Source: Rosellinia necatrix (taxonomy: Eukaryota > Ascomycota > Sordariomycetes > Xylariales > Xylariaceae). Taken from it: a stretch of DNA of 64,000 nt. Shown one piece after another: positions 20,484 through 32,550 of this stretch; position 1 is the first letter of the stretch; each line of letters begins with the position of its first letter. Made by a program: the position numbers and the translations under genes. The notes beneath the pieces are model-generated. The model was given only the letters and a program-made list of their open reading frames with translations, was not told the DNA's origin and made no database searches. Location of the stretch: positions 186,001-250,000 of the forward strand of contig JAGYVD010000007.1 of the NCBI GenBank assembly GCA_021209875.1, given 5' to 3'.

Positions 20484-22130
20484 CTACATATGTGCATACC
20501 AAAGCCCATCGCTATCGCGTGTTAGGTGACTACTTAGCCCCGGTTCGCGCCACCGATTCGACCGCCGGATACCCTCCGGCTCGGCATATGTCGCTAGTCA
20601 CCTCGGACCTCGGGAAACGGTGAAGCGAAGGCGGCGAGAGCCGGCACTGTCACCTGGAAGAATTCGTCCGTGAATTTATCTTGCCGCGAAAGCCTTTCCT
20701 TCCGCCATGACGACCCAAGGCGCATATGATATAAGCTCTAGAGAGCATAGTAGATGGTGTCGTTGACACTTACTTGCGGCCTCTTGAAGCCCATTGATTC
20801 AACACAAGATGTCGACCCAGTTTGGACTCACCCAGTTGCCATACCCTTTCTGATAGACCGGGAATGTGAAGCGTTTTAACCCTCTTCTTTCCTATGTCAC
20901 TCAGCGTCACTAATCACGGCTATTGTATCCACCGACTGCTGATGCTATCTCGCTTCTTCAGCTCTTCTTAATAACGCAACATCTGGTGATATACACCTAG
21001 AGGTGGTTGCATGGCGGGGCAACGCGCAATCGGTTATGACTACCGGAAAAGCCGTAGCCGTATATGGCGTTAAAAGTGTTTGATTTATGAGGTATTTAGT
21101 TCGTTTGGTGCTTAGTGCAATGCCTAGATGGTGATGCTGCATCTATTGAAGGTGGTTGCAGATAGTGTACCATATGAGGGGAATCTCTGCCAAGAGTGAA
21201 ACTTCGAAATTAATATAAAAATTGGAAAATATGACGTTCTGGGAAATCATTCTAACTACATGGTTGTGAAGTTACCTTAGTTGAAAAAGCAAAATAATTC
21301 CCTTTCCTTCATTTAAAAAAGTCCAGATTGAGAGTTTCATTAGGAGTCCTCTCAAACTTTACCTACTCTAAGGGCAACTACCTGGGAATTGGTAGGAAAG
21401 TTAGATACCTGAAGTAAGTGCTACAGGTACCCATGGGGACGTAACCAATTCGCCTCTCTCTATGGTACCTACAGGCTATCTACTAGGTACCTGACCTATC
21501 TAGACAAGGTATCCACAGCAGCGCTCCACTGTCCTGCATCAGACAGCAATGGTCTTGAACCTTGCTTTCGCCCATTGTCCGTTATCTCGATAGAGCTTCA
21601 CGCGCCTCCCTCATCTCGCCCTCTTTACTATCCACCATCCTCACCTCCCCTCCCCAAGGGCGATAGCCTTCTTGTCGCCGCCTCTGTAGATTTGCGCGCC
21701 GTCTCTCATCGCATCACTCGCCTTACCAACTACACAGACTTAGTGATCGAGTCTTGAGAAATCAACAGTGCTATTGTCCTCGTGCCGAAGTTCGCGTTCG
21801 ATTCGGTCGATTCTACACTTTACCGTCAACTCCGCGAAACCAAGCCCCATCTGGCGTGTCTCAGACGCTTACAGAAATCTCTGCGCGGAACCTGTGCCTA
21901 ATATCGGGCTGGATTAAGTAGCTTCGGTATCCACGTCGTTTGCTAGAGTCGCTCGCTTGCAATCCAACTCGCACCCTTTGACTCATTACTAGCGACACTA
22001 GACAGTTGGACATATCTTAGTAGCGGCTCTTCTATTTGGGTATCAATATCGCTTCCGATCGATAATTCATACGCCACGCGCTTGGCGCCGCTCATGACGT
22101 GGGCAGAGTGGCCATATCATCACCGCTATC

Positions 22131-23138
22131 ATGATGAACATCTCGCGAAAGCGCTTGAGCGTTGAGCTTGAAGGGGCCGGTCCCCAACCCCATTCCAAGC
22201 GACAGCGCACTGCCACACTAGACACCGAAACCCCCTCCACCGTACTTGATTCGGGTCGGACGACAGAAGCTGCATACGAGTCCCTAAGACGTCCGACAGC
22301 CGAAAGCATGGGCAGAGACGGTCTGCGTAGATCCATCGCTCTGGCTCTGGACCACGTAGGCTTTGATTCTGCCACGGAGGAGGCGCTGGAAGGCTTTACG
22401 GAGACGGTTGAATCTTGTGCGCGCTCCCTCTTAGAGAATAGCATTTCTATTTCTTAGGATTGCGACTAACAGCGCGTAGACATGAGCGGTTTCCTTGATC
22501 ACCTAAAACGTGTCGCCCAAGCGGCTCGAAGGACAGACCCCATTCCTACTGACTATGAGGCCACCCTACGGCGCCATAATCTTCCATTATGTTCTCTGAA
22601 GCCTCACCTCAAGAACCCCATTTCCAAAAAACTGCTAGAGCCAGCCTTCTACGATCCCATCACCGAAAACACGACTTACCTAGAGGCTACACCGCCTGTC
22701 CTTGGTGACGAACTGGATGGTAAATACGAAAAGGAGGAACGGCCTTGGATTCCGAAGCATTTCCCTAGCTTCCCTAGCAAACATACGTACCGATACACGC
22801 CGGCCGAGTTACCAAGGAAGAACACGGAGGAAAAGCGAGCCGAGGCCCTAGCAGATGCTCGCAAGGCCGAAATGGCGTTGAGACGCATTAACCGAGCGGC
22901 CAAGCTGACACGGCAGAAAGAGCTCAGGGAGGCGGCGCAGCGCAATGCACTAACTAAACAACGACATGAGGCGTGGGAGGGCTTGATGAAGGGTCTGCTG
23001 TCGACAAGCCGCCCTGCCGACGAGACAGAAGTCGCCGACCATAGCACCATCATTAACGCCGGTGCTAAGTATGGACGCAAGGAGCTGCCGAGAACAAATA
23101 GGCGGGCTCCGTTGGAGAGTGCCAGCGGACACGCCTGA
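22131..23138 (+). CDS. taf8: Transcription initiation factor TFIID subunit 8 (TAF8)
   Basis: Histone-fold subunit of the general transcription factor TFIID, which pairs with TAF10 in the nucleus. Two exons: 22131-22416 and 22480-23138. The 63-nt intron has a GTGCGC donor, a perfect GACTAAC branch site at 22464-22470 and a GCGTAG acceptor, giving 314 residues. Joining them restores one continuous histone fold: LRRSIALALDHVGFDSATEEALEGFTETVESY-MSGFLDHLKRVAQAARRTDPIPTDY. The TAF8 C-terminal domain follows (LEPAFYDPITENTTYLEATPP, then RPWIPKHFPSFPSKHTYRYTP). A Lys/Arg-rich coiled segment lies at about 210-265. The start is the first of two adjacent ATGs, preceded by no other in-frame ATG nearby. 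Without splicing, exon 1 ends 14 codons after the donor. Confidence 0.9.
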
Positions 23139-24663
23139 AACACCCAGCATGACCTTACGATATGCACGTGTTGGCTTTTCGTCGTTTACCGACGGAATTA
23201 TATTGTATAGCATGAGCCTCGCTGCTCAGTGTCTTCTTTCTAAGTACAGACGCTAGATCTTGTACCAAGGCTCTAAACCGCCCTTCTCTCGTCATCAGGG
23301 CAACTCCTTTTAAGCTCGACAGCGATGTCTTGGTCGAGGAAGTGCTGGGTTCTTATAGTACATTGTATGGGTCCTTCGGGGGTACTATCTTCGCAAGGAC
23401 CAATACGGTTGCAAATAGCTACATGGGCGGCTTGGGAACCGGATGGAAGCTAGCCAACATTTCGTCCAGCTTGCGACAGATCCTTTCGGCAATTGTTTGC
23501 GTAGTCCATGCTGCGTTGAGCCAGCATGATACCCAAACCACACGGGGGGCGGCTAAGTTCGGAACTGCTCCGCACATCTGGATCGCGATGAAGCCATGCA
23601 GCAGCCGGTCCTTTTCTCGCCGGCCCCGACGATGCATGGCTGAATGGGTTTTTCTTTCTTTCTTTCAAAACACTCACATTGGTCATACGCCAAGAGAAGG
23701 CATGTGGGCAAGAGGAGCATGGCAGTGCTAGCCCAGGTTGGGCCTTTGTCTTTCTGCGTTGATAATGCATCGCGATGATTCGGGGAGTATTTTACACGGC
23801 GTTAACGGTATGCATAGCAGGAGGATTAGTGGACCAAAGGGCATGATGGTTCACGGAACGTTACGGATTTCCCAAGATACCCCGGTTAGAATTCCTGCTT
23901 ACAATATATCAACTAGGTAACTGGGTCTCGATCATATTGACTCTGTGCCTCGGTAGCGTTTTCCATGAGCTTACCTAAGTGCCCCTCGGCTGTCACTGGA
24001 GTGTGAAAGATGGAGGTACACACGATGCCTCCCATATCGATTTACGCCAGACACATGGGAGGGATGGACAGCCAAGACCAGGCACTACGACAGGAATATA
24101 TACTGCCACGAAGGACTCGGCCCTGTTCTTCCTATGCTTCACAGATACCTGTCAAGAATCATCTGGGTTTGTACATTGCCGCCACTTACCAGCTACCAGC
24201 TACCAGCTACCAGCTGCGTGTACTAGGCTTGCCAGCTGTAGATCATCCACGAAGGGAGAGAGAGAGCTTTGTTTGCGAGCCATGCTGTCTCATTGGCCAA
24301 TGCCCCGCCCCAGTCAGTCAAGGTACTGAGGTACCTAACATACCTTCCTCTCGCAGGCCATGAAAAGGCGCTAGTCAAGGTCAGCCTGTACCTGTACTTG
24401 GATTGGTGGGAGGTGGCAGGCAAAGCCACGGTACCAGGTACCCGGGCGCGGTGCTGCCTTGGACGTTTGCTTATCTTAGCGATTCCGACCCTAACGCTGA
24501 GCCCACACATTTTTTTACCTCTGAGTAAATTTTGAGAAACAACGTGACTTGGGAGAGAGAGCATTTTCCAAGTCCAGCCAGCCCGCCGCCAACCACACGA
24601 CCTTCTTCCACCATTCTTCAGAGGCGTGCTTCCTGACCGACAAGAGTATCCCTTTGGACAATT
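23139..24663. other. Intergenic, RACK1 promoter side
   Basis: No gene is recognised; ORFs are short or overlapping. A (TTACCAGC)n-like run of four AGCTACC units lies at about 24183-24217, and GGTACC-rich palindromes lie at about 24320-24345 and 24430-24445. The final 200 bases include pyrimidine-rich blocks and are the likely 5' leader of RACK1. Confidence 0.55.
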
Positions 24664-26586
24664 ATGGCTGAGCAACTGATTCTCAAGGGTACCCTCGAGG
24701 GCCACGTAAGTCTCCCTCTCCATCACGATCCCTCCACCGTCCATCCTCGTCGGCCGATGCATGCATGCCATTCCACGTCCAGCCAGCCGCCGCCGCCGGT
24801 CGCAACGGAGGGCGCAGGGTGTGCGCGCGCGGGCGCGGTCGCATAAGAGAAGGGAGAATCGTGGAACAGCGTGGGCAGAGGGACATGGACAGAGCAACGG
24901 ACATGTGCAAGAGAATGCTAACGGCGCTCTTGTCCAGAATGGCTGGGTCACCAGCTTGGCTACCTCCATGGAGAAGTACGAACAATACCATCAACAACAA
25001 CACTATCAACAATACACCACACCACCCACAACAACACCACCATCAACTATCCATTCATCTATCCACCCGTCCACCCATCTATCTATCCATCCAATTCTCC
25101 AACTCCATAGCCCAGTACCCCAGTACCCCCCCGTATTCGCCGTGCCGATGACCATGCTAACTCTTTGCTCTCTCCTGCCCACAGCCCCAACATGCTCCTG
25201 TCCGCCAGCCGTGATAAGACCCTGATCGTCTGGAACCTAACCCGTGACGAGTCGCAATACGGATACCCCAAGCGGTCGCTGCACGGCCACTCACACATCG
25301 TCTCCGACTGCGTACGTCTTATTTCCCTCCCGTCCTGTCCGTTTCCCCGGCTGTCATAGTGCTATATAGAGAGGGAGGAGAAGGCGAGACAAAACAGAGA
25401 AAGGCAGTGAAGGGGCAATGAAGAGAGGGGGAGAGAAGGGGCAGGAGAAGGAGAAGGAGAAAGAGCCGATAGACAGAAGGCAATGGGTACAGAAACGATG
25501 GTGAAATCGATTCCTTGGCTAACCGATGGGCTCATCTTTTCAGGTTATCTCCTCTGACGGCGCCTACGCTCTGTCTGCCTCGTGGGACAAGACTCTTCGC
25601 CTGTGGGAGCTCGCCACTGGCAACACCACCCGCCGCTTCGTTGGCCACACCAACGATGTTCTCTCAGTCTCCTTCTCCGCCGACAACCGCCAGATCGTTT
25701 CCGGCTCGCGCGATCGCACAATCAAGCTCTGGAACACCCTCGGTGACTGCAAGTTCACCATCACCGACAAGGGCCACTCGGAGTGGGTATCTTGCGTGCG
25801 CTTCAGCCCCAACCCCCAAAACCCTGTCATCGTCTCCAGCTCTTGGGACAAGCTTGTCAAGGTACGCGTTCAATTATATTACCCTACTCCCCTCCCTCCA
25901 CCTTCGAGGCCTAATCCTCGTATTTCTTTTCGTCTTACCCCTCTGTCCATCCCCCTTTCTTTTTTTTTTTCTTTTTTTTTCGTTTTTGCTTCGCATGATG
26001 TTTGCAACTTTTAAAAAAGTATTTGCTACTTCAGAGCCTGTTTTACAGGCAATGAGACTATTTTCACCAGCGCTGATGAAGCACCCAACGTACTGTTTTT
26101 GTACATGAAATAACTGCTTGTCTCGGTCCGGAAACAACGCTGACTCGTACATCGCCCTAGGTTTGGGAACTCTCGACCTGCAAGCTCCAAACCGACCACA
26201 TTGGCCACACCGGTTACATCAACACCGTCACCATCTCCCCCGACGGATCCCTCTGCGCGTCCGGTGGCAAGGACGGTACCACCATGCTCTGGGATCTCAA
26301 CGAGTCCAAGCACCTGTACTCCCTAACCGCCGGTGACGAGATCCATGCTCTCGTCTTCTCCCCCAACCGCTACTGGCTCTGCGCTGCCACTGCCAGCAGC
26401 ATCATCATCTTCGACCTCGAGAAGAAGAGCAAGGTCGATGAGCTGAAGCCTGAGTTCACCGCCGTCGGCAAGAAGAGCCGGGAGCCTGAGTGTGTGAGCT
26501 TGGCCTGGAGCGCGGACGGCCAGACTCTGTTTGCCGGCTACACCGACAACATCATCCGTGCATGGGGTGTCATGGCGCGAGCATAA
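24664..26586 (+). CDS. cpc2: RACK1 / Gbeta-like WD40 ribosomal scaffold (CPC2/Asc1)
   Basis: Seven-bladed WD40 protein bound to the small ribosomal subunit near the mRNA exit; it links translation and signalling (Cpc-2 in Neurospora, Asc1 in yeast). Five exons: 24664-24705, 24938-24975, 25185-25311, 25544-25861 and 26161-26586, giving 316 residues, the usual length. All introns are GT-AG. Signature stretches include [93 protein letters not shown] and the terminal [17 protein letters not shown]. Each repeat ends in a W(D/N)-type motif. Intron 4 (25862-26160) hosts a box C/D snoRNA, so splicing of this gene should also produce that RNA. Confidence 0.96.
25988..26082 (+). ncRNA. snR24: Box C/D snoRNA U24 (snR24), intron-hosted in RACK1
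   Basis: Inside RACK1 intron 4. The sequence shows box C ATGATGT (25995-26001) and box D CTGA (26073-26076). They are enclosed by a perfect 5-bp terminal stem, GCTTC (25988-25992) with GAAGC (26078-26082). The antisense element GTATTTGCTACTTCAGA (26019-26035) follows box C. A short hairpin GCCTG-TTTTA-CAGGC (26036-26050) and then an AATGAGAC box-C'-like segment come next. This order, the antisense element and the AATGAGAC segment match what I recall of yeast snR24, which also lies in the intron of the RACK1 orthologue ASC1. The U24 family guides 2'-O-methylation of large-subunit rRNA. The 3' guide (CACCAGCG) is shorter than in the yeast and human RNAs I recall. Confidence 0.85.
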
Positions 26587-28378
26587 ATCCTTTCTCCCTG
26601 GGGGTCGGTCATTGACTGGGCGTATGGACGGGCTGTCATTTGGTATTTATCGGAAATGGCAATCATATGACTGGCAGTGAAACATAGAATGTGGCATTTG
26701 TTGCCACTGCTGGTACTGCTACTGCCGTTTGGTTGTTACTACAAAGGTGCACCCAAAAAGAAACAAACTAACGAATTGTGAAGATCAATAATTACCTTTT
26801 CGGGCGTTCTTACAACTGTGATATGTCTATAACCTACCTATGTGCACGTAAGGGGTTAACGGAATATGAATCCGCCCCATAACTATCAGGTAAACTCAGG
26901 TCTTGGCCCTGGCTTGTCTCCAATCTCAGGCTTGGGTATAAACTATCATACTCCTCGATCCTGGACGCTTACTCTCTCGAACGGCCATCGCTTGCAAGCG
27001 GGCGAGTAAAATAGAAGCAATAAGTGAAAATCGTTTCTCTTCACTTTGTCCTGGTTTTATCACCTGAGGCTCGTAGGATATTCCTTTGCATAAGTTGCTG
27101 CGAGATGTGTTACATTATCGTTGCCAACCTTCATTCATGCTAGGATATCTTTCCACTAAGCCCCTAGCTCTGCATGCAAACAAACAACTTTGGCCATTGA
27201 ATAATTTTAATAGAGTCTTTATTTCTATCATTTGCCCTTGCACTATCATATGCGTATATTACAATCAATCTGATCAGGTTTGTTACTATCGTTCCCATGA
27301 ATTCAATCAAGTTATATCACTTCAATCAACTGGTTCCCCAACCTCACCACCAGAAAAGACCCCAGTTGGAAACATAAAGATGGCCTATCCCCAACGGAAC
27401 CGCTAATGTTACCTATGCTGAATTCTATGGGGAGGGGGGGGCGGTTATCTTTGGGTACGAATAGTATGCGGCCAGATCAACCAGGAATGGAGAAGACACG
27501 CATAACAGGGAGGGGGGCCAAAACTGATGGAATTTTCCTTTTCCTAAGTTATCCCTGATCACGAGGCTTGGGAAATAAAATGGAGATAAGCTGAACTGAT
27601 GTTTGCTATCAGCCGGCGGCTCAGTCTCATGCCGTCATGCTGGTCTTTCTTTTTTTTTTTTCGTCTAGGACGAAGAACTAGCGGAGAAGAGGACCAAACA
27701 AGGCATACGAGCCCAACATGTCTCTAGTTTGCTCTCTCTCTCTCTCTCTCTCTCCGTCCTCGCCCCCACACAATATAATGGGCACTGACGGTGAAGTGTG
27801 CAGCGCCCCAAATGAACATCTACATCGCTATCGCTCCCTCCCTCACTTCCTCCCTCCTATTCATATCTAATCGGTCGGCCGATCCGCCTTCAACCGGCTG
27901 GGCTTATAACAAGGCACTTACTACACAAGCTAGATGCACACGCCGTTGCATCTTGTCGATTTGTGTACTTGAAATGATGGTATATTGTATTATGCTGACC
28001 TAGCAAGCTATGCGAAGTTCAACTATCGAGTGCCAGATGGAAAAAGAAACACGCTGCTCTCCCATCAAAACATTTGTTCATTATACAATGCCATTTCATA
28101 CCTCTGCTCTTCTATTTGGGTCTTTCGCAACGTGCAGTACTCGTTTGGTTATACATGACTTTTAATTCGCGGCTGCCTACTACTAGTTGTAGTTCGGTGC
28201 AACGACAGACCATGCTGGCTTTTCATCACTAAACTCAAACCCCCGATGCCAAGGCACACGCAAAAAACGCCTTCCGCATGCAATTAAGTAAGAAAAGAGT
28301 CCAGAGGGAGATAGCCACACTGGTTGCCCCCATCGCCGCACGAGCGTGGCCCGGGGCGAGTGGCGTTGGTGGGTTTGA
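26587..28378. other. Convergent 3' intergenic region (RACK1/RPB2)
   Basis: AT-rich, no gene recognised. A (CT)n run lies at 27731-27756, a T run at 27649-27662, and a (CTCC)-rich block near 27836-27860. ORFs of 60-106 codons here have no domain content. Confidence 0.6.
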
Positions 28379-31300
28379 TTATCGAATGGATACGCCAGAC
28401 CGGTCCGTAAACATGCGTGAAGCGATATTCATGGCTTGAAGCTCCTGAAACAAGAGCTTGGCGGCGTAAGGAATGTGAACCTGAGCAATCTTCGTCTTAT
28501 TTTTGCAAGGGCGGCATTCGAAGTTCTGCTGACCAAGTTGACTACATAGATAAGTTAGCCTTTGAATTCATCATCGAAGGTATTACAGATAAATCGGAAA
28601 CGTACGCGACGGGTGTCATGAGTCCGCAGATTTCGCAAATGTGGACTCGGAAAGCGTCGGAGACCTCAAATAGTCGTTCCTTCAAGAAAGCCGCAGCACC
28701 GTGAGCAATCATACAGTCACGTTCCATTTCTCCGAAACGGAGGCCACCGTCGCGAGCACGTCCTTCGACGGGCTGCCGGGTCATGATCTGCACCGGGCCG
28801 CGGGCACGAGCATGGATCTTATCGTCCACCATATGTCGAAGGCGCTGGTAGTATGTAGGCCCAAAGAAGACCTGAGCCCGTAGTTTGCGTCCTGTGTGTC
28901 CATGATACATAACCTCAAATCCACGCGACTGGTATCCATGTTCTCGGAGCAAATTTGAGACAGAGTCTACTGTGACGTCGGTAAATGGAGTTGCGTCACC
29001 TTCCATACCCTTTAACGTAGACACCTTGCTCAGCAAACACTCGATCAGATGGGCAATCGTCATACGTGAAGGAATGGCGTGTGGGTTGATGATAATATCG
29101 GGGACGATACCCTCGCGGGTGAAGGGCATGTCTTCGTTACGAAACGTCACACCGATCGTACCCTTCTGCCCGTGACGTGAGGCAAACTTGTCACCAATTT
29201 GCGGGATCTTCGTAGTTCGGACTCGTACTTTCACAAAACGCAAACCGTCGGCATTAGTGGTGAGAACGACGGAGTCAATAATACCACTTTCGGTGCTACG
29301 GAGAGGCGTGGAGGCATCTCGCTTGACGTGTATCTTCTGACGCTGACCCATCTCTTCGTTGTCCGGGCTAATGGGGGCTGTCTTGCCTATGATGATGTCC
29401 TCCCCCGAGACGCGGATGCCGGGTGCGATAATTCCATCGTCATCAAGTTTGTCATAAGTTCCTTGTTTCAGACGGAGCGTATCGGCACGGAAAGGCTTTT
29501 CGAATTGTTCCACTGTATTGATGCCGACCCGCTTCTCCGAGTCGGAGTAGGAGCGGAAAAACAGACTCCGGAACAGCCCTCGGTCAATGCTACTCTGGTT
29601 CATGATAACAGAATCTTCCTGATTGTAGCCGGAATAACACGAAATGGCTACGATGGCGTTCTGGCCAGCGGGCAGTTCTCGGAACTTTAAGAACTCCATC
29701 GATCGTGTCGTTCCAAGAGGCTTCTGGGGGTAGTAGAGGATATTGGCCATAGTATCCATACGCCGTGAATAGTTAGTAAGGAAAAAGCCCATGGCTTGTT
29801 TACCCATGGCGGATTGGTACGTATTACGGGGTGACTGTGATTCGGATTAGTAACTGTGACGAAAAGAGAAACGGTCGCGCTCACTTGGTTATGATCAGGG
29901 AAGGGAATGATACTGGCGCAGATGCCAAGAAGCATACTGGGATGAATTTCGCAGTGGGTGTATGTGTGAGTCGTTGGGTTTATCTTGGTCTTTAGTCGTC
30001 TGTTCGGATTGTTCATGTTGTAGTCCGCGTCAGAATTAGGGATACCTAGTCTGGCCAGTCTGTGCGCCTCGAGATCCTCGGGAGTCATGGAAATCATGGC
30101 CGTCTCTTCTTCCTCGGCATCCATGTATTCGATGACACCAGAATTGACCAAACCCTGCCATCCAAAGTACTCATCGCTTCCCGGTGGTAGGGACGGATCA
30201 ATCTCAAGTCTCCGGACCATATCTTTCGTCAAGACCAGCGTGCCTTTCGTAATACCGCGATCGGTATCATCCTCCTGCTCTACCACGAACAGAGGCCGCA
30301 TCACACGACCGGCATCTGAGAAAATTTTGAATTCGCGATCACGAATTTCCCGAATCAATGATACCTCGGCCGGGATCTGGTTCGTCCGGCGTAATTGTTG
30401 GACATCCCTCACGAGCGCCTTCGGGTCTTGGTGGACGCCAATCCATGATCCGTTCAGGAAGATCTTAGTCGCATGAGGGTACCGTTGGGGTTCGTACTCC
30501 TCTAGAACCTCCATATTTCGAGAAATCATATACTCGATAATCGGCTCCGTCGAAGTGCCCACGCTAACGGAACACATCAGAGATAGATTCTTGACAAGGC
30601 CGCAAGCCTGGCCTTCGGGTGTCTCGGCCGGACAGACGAGACCCCAGTGGGTGTTGTGAAGCTGGCGCGGCTTGGCGAGTTTACCGTCTCTGCCAACTGG
30701 CGTATTGGTTCTCCGCAAATGAGATAGGGTGGATGCGAATGTGTATCGGTTTAAAACCTGCGACACACCGGCGGTAGAGCTCATCGCCTTTTTCTGATCA
30801 CCCCAGTTACCCGTGGCAAGAGAATACTTCAGTCCGCTCGTGATGATGTTGGACTTGACGGCCAGGGCAATATTAAACTGCTTGCCTTGCTCAATACTTC
30901 GCTTTAAGTGCGATAGAACCTCCTGAGTCATCCGACGCACTATGTTGCGGAAGAGCTTGGCGAGCAAGGGACCGGCAAGATCCAATCGCTTCTTGCCGAA
31001 ATGATCACGATCATCAGTATCGCGTCGGCCTAGGGCACACTGCAGGAGCTTGTGGACCATGTAGCCGAGGAAGAATGCCTTCCTGGTCTCGCAACCCTTT
31101 TGCTGAGAGATATGTGGCAGCATCTCTTTTTGTAGGATATCTCGAGCGGCCTGCACACGACGGTCCCGTGCGCTTGCCTGGTTTTGATTCCCACGCTTGC
31201 CAATATAGTCCAGAGCGACTTCCTGGTCTTGGATACAGAAGGCTTCTTCGATGCAAGGCCGTAAGAGCTCAAGCATCTGGGTATCATTACGATCGTAGCA

Positions 31301-32278
31301 TATGGTGTTGAGAATTTCCTCATCACTCACCACACTCAAAGCCCTAAAGACGATAGCTATAGGCACATCTGACTTGACGTATGGCAGCGTAGTGTGTATC
31401 GTCTGGCCGTAGCCTCCCTTGGTGGTGTCTCCCTTGGTGTACAGCTTTAACATCAGTGAGGATATGAGGCGAGACCCTTTCTCCAGGGCGCTTCTAATCT
31501 CGGCGGTATATGAGTACGCGCTCGGTTGACTCTTCTTGAAGACTTGCACAATGTTGGCGGCGGAGCGCTCCTGAGCGATCAGAACCTTCTCGCTACCATT
31601 GATAATGAAATAGCCACCCTGATCGTAAGGACACTCGTTCAACATGAACAGATCGTCTTCGGACTCGCGGCTCAGATGGCAGGCCTTCGACTTGACCATG
31701 ACGGGGAGCTTGCCGATGAACAGGCTGTCGGGGGCTTCGACGGGGTCCCCGTTTGCCTTGTACTTCAGTACGTTTTCTTCCTCTTCCCAGACCAGGCGCG
31801 TAGGTTGGTTGCCGGTCTCGTTATAATCTCTCTGCTGGTCATCGGTCAACTCGTGCAGGGGCACGGGCTCCTCGATGCACACAGAGACTTTACTATCGAC
31901 TTTAGCATAGACAGGACTCGCGTATGTCATATTGCGGTCTCGACATTCGTAAGGGAGCAATGGACTAGACGTTCCCTCAGTCTCGGAGACCACAGGGCGG
32001 GAGATGGTGACATTTCCGAACTTTAGTTCGTACCGCCGACATACAATTTCGCGGCCATCGGGAGAAGGCGGGTTGTTCTGATCGACGCTGAGATGGCTAT
32101 ACTCATCAAGCAGCTCCTGTATGGTGGTGGCCTGAAAGTCATTAAAGGAGTCTACCTGCTGAGAGACGAGACTCTTGGTGTCGAAGTAGGAAGCGATAAC
32201 ATTCCAGCAATCCTCAGGCGTGATGTTCTCCTCGCCGTACTCTTCCGGATACTCATAGCTCTCATCGTAGTCGGCCAT
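28379..32278 (-). CDS. rpb2: DNA-directed RNA polymerase II subunit RPB2
   Basis: Second-largest subunit of nuclear RNA polymerase II, forming one side of the active-site cleft. Three exons: 32278-29885, 29834-28606 and 28541-28379, separated by 50- and 64-nt GT-AG introns (GTGAGC and GTACGT donors). The product is 1261 residues, as expected. Joins restore conserved runs: [22 protein letters not shown] and [20 protein letters not shown]. Visible motifs are the acidic N-terminus then [33 protein letters not shown], the lobe/fork region [10 protein letters not shown] and [36 protein letters not shown] near the active site, and [12 protein letters not shown]. The C-terminal zinc ribbon is CEIC...CRPC. 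Without the last splice the frame would run only to a false stop within the intron. Confidence 0.97.
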
Positions 32279-32415
32279 GATGGATTCGTAACAGGGACAC
32301 TAAGGCGCGAACAAGTATCCAGTTTCTGAGAGCCTGCCTGTGTAATCGCTTTCCAGACTGGGGTCACCTTTTCCAGGGCTGGCCTAGGTATCGAGCTACT
32401 CGTGGGGCTTTGTCT

Positions 32416-32457
32416 AGAAACCGAATACCTAGTCCTGTCTGGGTATTCGCCTTCTGG
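32416..32457. repeat. Imperfect inverted repeat upstream of RPB2 (copy 1)
   Basis: Left arm AGAAACCGAATACC (32416-32429) and right arm GGTATTCGCCTTCT (32442-32455) pair over CGAATACC/GGTATTCG and AGAA/TTCT, with two mismatches between. The loop is about 12 nt. It lies about 140 nt upstream of the RPB2 start codon. Confidence 0.8.
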
Positions 32458-32508
32458 ACCCAGTTCACTTTTTCTGGGGCACCGAGTTACTTGTGTGTAG
32501 CTGTCTGT

Positions 32509-32550
32509 CAGAAAGCGAATACCTAGTCGTGTCTGGGTATTCGCTTTCTG
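32509..32550. repeat. Perfect 15-bp inverted repeat upstream of RPB2 (copy 2)
   Basis: Arms CAGAAAGCGAATACC (32509-32523) and GGTATTCGCTTTCTG (32536-32550) are exact reverse complements, with a 12-nt loop. The core and loop repeat those of copy 1 about 94 bp away, so the pair looks like a diverged tandem duplication of some 90 bp. Confidence 0.9.

Larger units (their letters stand above)
12362..22130. other. 9.8-kb gene desert rich in microsatellites
   Basis: No ORF here shows a recognisable domain, and most long frames are simple-repeat shadows. The stretch carries at least a dozen separate tandem repeats of different unit size (listed individually) and several CCTA/GGTA blocks (about 14300-14440, 14875-14905 and 21360-21500). 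Base composition is mixed and not strongly AT-rich, so wholesale RIP is not evident. The 5' leader of TAF8 must lie in the last few hundred bases. A long non-coding RNA cannot be excluded. Confidence 0.6.

Noticed and set aside
25312..25543. Possible second snoRNA in RACK1 intron 3
   Set aside because: GATGGTGA near 25499 is not a proper box C, and no box D with a terminal stem follows.
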